From Methanofollis sp. (lineage in GTDB: Archaea > Halobacteriota > Methanomicrobia > Methanomicrobiales > Methanofollaceae), in the NCBI GenBank assembly GCA_030156225.1, contig JASGMW010000008.1, positions 1 through 32,953 of the forward strand: DNA of 32,953 nt. The letters are read 5' to 3'. Under the pieces are notes generated by a model. The model was given only the letters and a program-made list of their open reading frames with translations, was not told the DNA's origin and made no database searches. Position 1 is the stretch's first letter, and each line of letters begins with the position of its first letter. A program made the translations under genes and the position numbers. Below are positions 31,219 through 32,953 of this stretch, piece after piece.

Positions 31219-32313
31219 ATGCCAGCGATGATGATCAGGGGCGGGGACCTCGACCTCGTCGAGTACGAGTTCGAGCCGTTTGCTGCGGGCGAGCGGATCA
31301 GGCCTCTTGAGATCGGAAGGGAGGTGACGCTCAGGCCGCTGGACGGGACCGTTACGGTGCAGGCCCCGGCCAGGATCCATGCGACTGTCCTCGATATGAA
31401 CCGGTTCGCCCCGGGGCAGCCGGGCGGCGGCGGTTTCGGGTTTGCCGTGAAGGTGTACTGCACGGCGAACGTAACCTGCACGGACCGGGAGATCGAGATC
31501 GACTACGACCGCGTGCCGATCGTCAGGCATATCGTGGAGGCGTTCAGGGCGACGGTGGGCTATCCGGGCGGGTTTCGCATCGCCGCACAGGATCACCGGT
31601 ACAAGCATGTGGGCCTCGGCTCGACCGGGACGATCCTGCTGGCGGTCTGCCACGCGATGAACGCCGCCGTCGGTTCCCCTCTGACGTCCGAAGAACTCCG
31701 CATTCTCGTCGGCAGGAATTTCGTGGAGGAGACGGCCGACGATCGGGTCGCCTTCGGGTTTGAGACCGGCGTCGGCCCGGCCGCAAGCACCTACGGCGGT
31801 TTTGTCGTGCTGGGCGACGACCTCAGCCTCGCCTATCGCCACCCCTTCGCAGAGGGCAGGAACGTTTTCATCATCATCCCGTCCAGCGCGATCTCGTCGG
31901 CCGGGGTGTCGGAGTTCAACGTGCTGATGAACCGGGCGCGCGATCTCGATTATCGCGACCGCCCCCTCAAGGCCTACATGGTCCTGATGGATCTGATCCC
32001 GGCGGTTGAGGTGGGCGACCTCAGAAAGGCCGGGGATGTGATGTGGGAGATCGAGTTCAGGGGCTCGAAGCGGGCCGAGATCGAGCACCACAGTTTTGCG
32101 ATCTATGCCATGATGAACGGCCTGCGGGCTGCCGGGATCGAGTTCGTGGGTATGAGTTCTGTCGGGCCGTCCATCGCAGTGATCACCGAAAAGACGGAGG
32201 AGGAGGTCGGAGCGATTGCGGAGAGTCTCGGGCTTTCGATCGCGCTCGCCACCGCCGTCGACAACGATGGGCTCAGGATCACGGGCCCGGGACGATCTCC
32301 GCAGCGGCGGTGA
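31219..32313 (+). CDS. Beta-ribofuranosylaminobenzene 5'-phosphate synthase-like protein (GHMP fold)
   Basis: This 364-residue protein is homologous to beta-RFAP synthase, the GHMP-superfamily enzyme that joins 4-hydroxybenzoate or p-aminobenzoate to PRPP in methanopterin synthesis. Corresponding blocks are APARIHATVLDMNRF (enzyme: S-R-I-H-x2-L-D), the glycine-rich GGGGFGFAV, KHVGLGSTGTILLAVCHAMN and VGMSSVGPSIAVI. It differs from known enzymes at places such as GLGSTGT instead of GLGSGTQ, so it may be the true synthase of this organism or a paralogue with another acceptor. It is 9 nt behind the DUF2148 gene and ends 4 nt from the convergent uspA-like gene. Confidence 0.78.
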   Translation: MPAMMIRGGDLDLVEYEFEPFAAGERIRPLEIGREVTLRPLDGTVTVQAPARIHATVLDMNRFAPGQPGGGGFGFAVKVYCTANVTCTDREIEIDYDRVPIVRHIVEAFRATVGYPGGFRIAAQDHRYKHVGLGSTGTILLAVCHAMNAAVGSPLTSEELRILVGRNFVEETADDRVAFGFETGVGPAASTYGGFVVLGDDLSLAYRHPFAEGRNVFIIIPSSAISSAGVSEFNVLMNRARDLDYRDRPLKAYMVLMDLIPAVEVGDLRKAGDVMWEIEFRGSKRAEIEHHSFAIYAMMNGLRAAGIEFVGMSSVGPSIAVITEKTEEEVGAIAESLGLSIALATAVDNDGLRITGPGRSPQRR

Positions 32314-32317
32314 AGAT

Positions 32318-32743
32318 TCACGTTACGATCATCACCGGACAGTGCGCGAGCTGCATCACTTTCTGGCCGACACTGCCGAGGAGCGCGCCCTTCACGCCGT
32401 TCAGGCCCCGGCTGCCGATCACGATCAGACCGGCCCCCTCTTTTTTCGCATGTGCAACGATCTCGGATGCAGGGTCGCCAAGACTGATCTCAAGCCGGTA
32501 GGATATCCCTTCCTGTTCGACCCTGTCGATCGTCGTCTGGATCGCCGGGCGTACGTTCTCGTCGATTCGGCCGCAGACATCAAAGACCGCCTTGGCGATC
32601 TCCTCTTCAGGGGTGACCGCCTGCATGACGTGGATGATGGTGACTGATGCGCATTTCAACTCTTTTACCAGTCCTATAGCGGATTCTGTGGCTTTTTGAG
32701 CGTTTTTAGAACCGTCGGTCGCAAGAATGATCCTCTCGTACAT
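32318..32743 (-). CDS. Universal stress protein (UspA family)
   Basis: This 141-residue UspA-domain protein is a small cytosolic nucleotide-binding protein. It has the typical start MYERIILATDGSKNAQKATE and the ATP-binding motif G-x2-G-x9-G-S near the end (IGSRGLNGVKGALLGSVGQK), followed by a hydrophobic strand (HCPVMIVT). This suggests an ATP-binding subtype. ATG 32743 follows GGTGACACC, which carries a GGTGA ribosome binding site; the longer frame from 32794 has a poor N-terminus. Its stress or energy signal is unknown. Confidence 0.93.
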   Translation of the reverse strand: MYERIILATDGSKNAQKATESAIGLVKELKCASVTIIHVMQAVTPEEEIAKAVFDVCGRIDENVRPAIQTTIDRVEQEGISYRLEISLGDPASEIVAHAKKEGAGLIVIGSRGLNGVKGALLGSVGQKVMQLAHCPVMIVT

Positions 32744-32864
32744 GGTGTCACCGGTCGTGTGTTGTTCTGGCTCTGCTGCACACATCACTTCCACCTGCCG
32801 ATGTGTATTTGTTGCGCATTGACGATCCGCCGGTCAGGCCTGTACCAGATCGAACCCAAACTCC

Positions 32865-32951
32865 TCAAATATTAGGGAATATCTTGAGTTCCAGCTTCTC
32901 CGCGATCTTCCGCACCTGCTTCGGCACCTCGGTGATCCGTCTCTCCTCCCC
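32865..32951 (-). CDS. 3' end of an unidentified gene (truncated by window edge)
   Basis: The minus strand is open from the window edge to a TGA at 32865-32867. The 28 visible residues (GEERRITEVPKQVRKIAEKL, then ELKIFPNI) look like a charged C-terminal helix of a real protein. The third codon position is G/C rich as in neighbouring genes. The family cannot be named from this fragment. Confidence 0.5.
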   Translation of the reverse strand, partial: GEERRITEVPKQVRKIAEKLELKIFPNI

Positions 32952-32953
32952 CG

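Noticed and set aside
1-32953. CRISPR array, integrase or prophage genes
   Set aside because: No regularly spaced repeats, Cas-like proteins, integrases or phage structural genes are visible. The only mobile DNA is the decayed IS material at the left end.

Overview
The window looks like a high-GC chromosomal segment of a hydrogenotrophic methanogen, most likely of the order Methanomicrobiales. The support is archaeal: transcription factor TFE, tRNA C56 methyltransferase Trm56, archaeal-type AlaS, the aspartate-semialdehyde sulfurtransferase pair (DUF39 plus NIL-ferredoxin), UPF0280, a beta-RFAP-synthase-like GHMP protein, and a complete six-subunit Ech [NiFe] hydrogenase operon. Several starts sit about 25-30 nt from a TATA box with no Shine-Dalgarno sequence, so leaderless transcripts are probably common. 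Elsewhere genes are packed with 4-nt ATGA/GTGA overlaps.

Layout. Positions 1-1400 hold decayed insertion sequences: an IS110 transposase tail, a frameshifted IS200/IS605 TnpA, and a chimeric reading frame joining a TnpB N-terminus to an IS5-type DDE transposase C-terminus. Positions 1755-5915 hold a PP2C phosphatase, a DUF1624 membrane protein preceded by a coupled 45-residue ORF, a CTP-dependent polyprenol/dolichol-kinase-like membrane protein, a 62-residue protein made of two cysteine modules, a PEGA-domain surface protein and a tandem rubredoxin. A gene-poor stretch (5916-6646) holds one small ORF behind a good TATA box. It is followed by a geranylgeranyl-reductase-like flavoprotein, tRNA-Leu(GAG) and an ACT-domain regulator.

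Positions 8494-11374 form a tightly overlapped minus-strand operon (winged-helix protein, trm56, ATP-grasp enzyme, tfe, HD protein). Positions 11832-14500 form a second minus-strand operon for homocysteine formation: sulfurtransferase with CBS domains, its ferredoxin partner, and UPF0280 behind a 13-residue coupled leader ORF. The plus-strand run 14590-18996 carries a NIF3-like protein, a SWIM zinc protein, AlaS and a membrane-anchored HTH regulator. A stand-alone hisH overlaps a PAPS-reductase-family gene on the minus strand.

Positions 21299-26360 are echABCDEF, which couples ferredoxin and H2 to ion transport across the membrane. It ends in a T-rich terminator. Next comes a three-gene overlapped glycan cassette (UDP-galactopyranose-mutase-like flavoprotein, GT4, GT2), a radical SAM/helix-hairpin-helix protein, a DUF2148 iron-sulfur protein with a beta-RFAP-synthase-like gene, UspA, and the 3' end of an unidentified gene.

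I did not find a CRISPR array, prophage or defence island. The most novel-looking items are the small coupled ORFs, the two-module cysteine protein, the chimeric transposase frame, the possible alternative hairpins upstream of ech, and the coupled glycan cassette.
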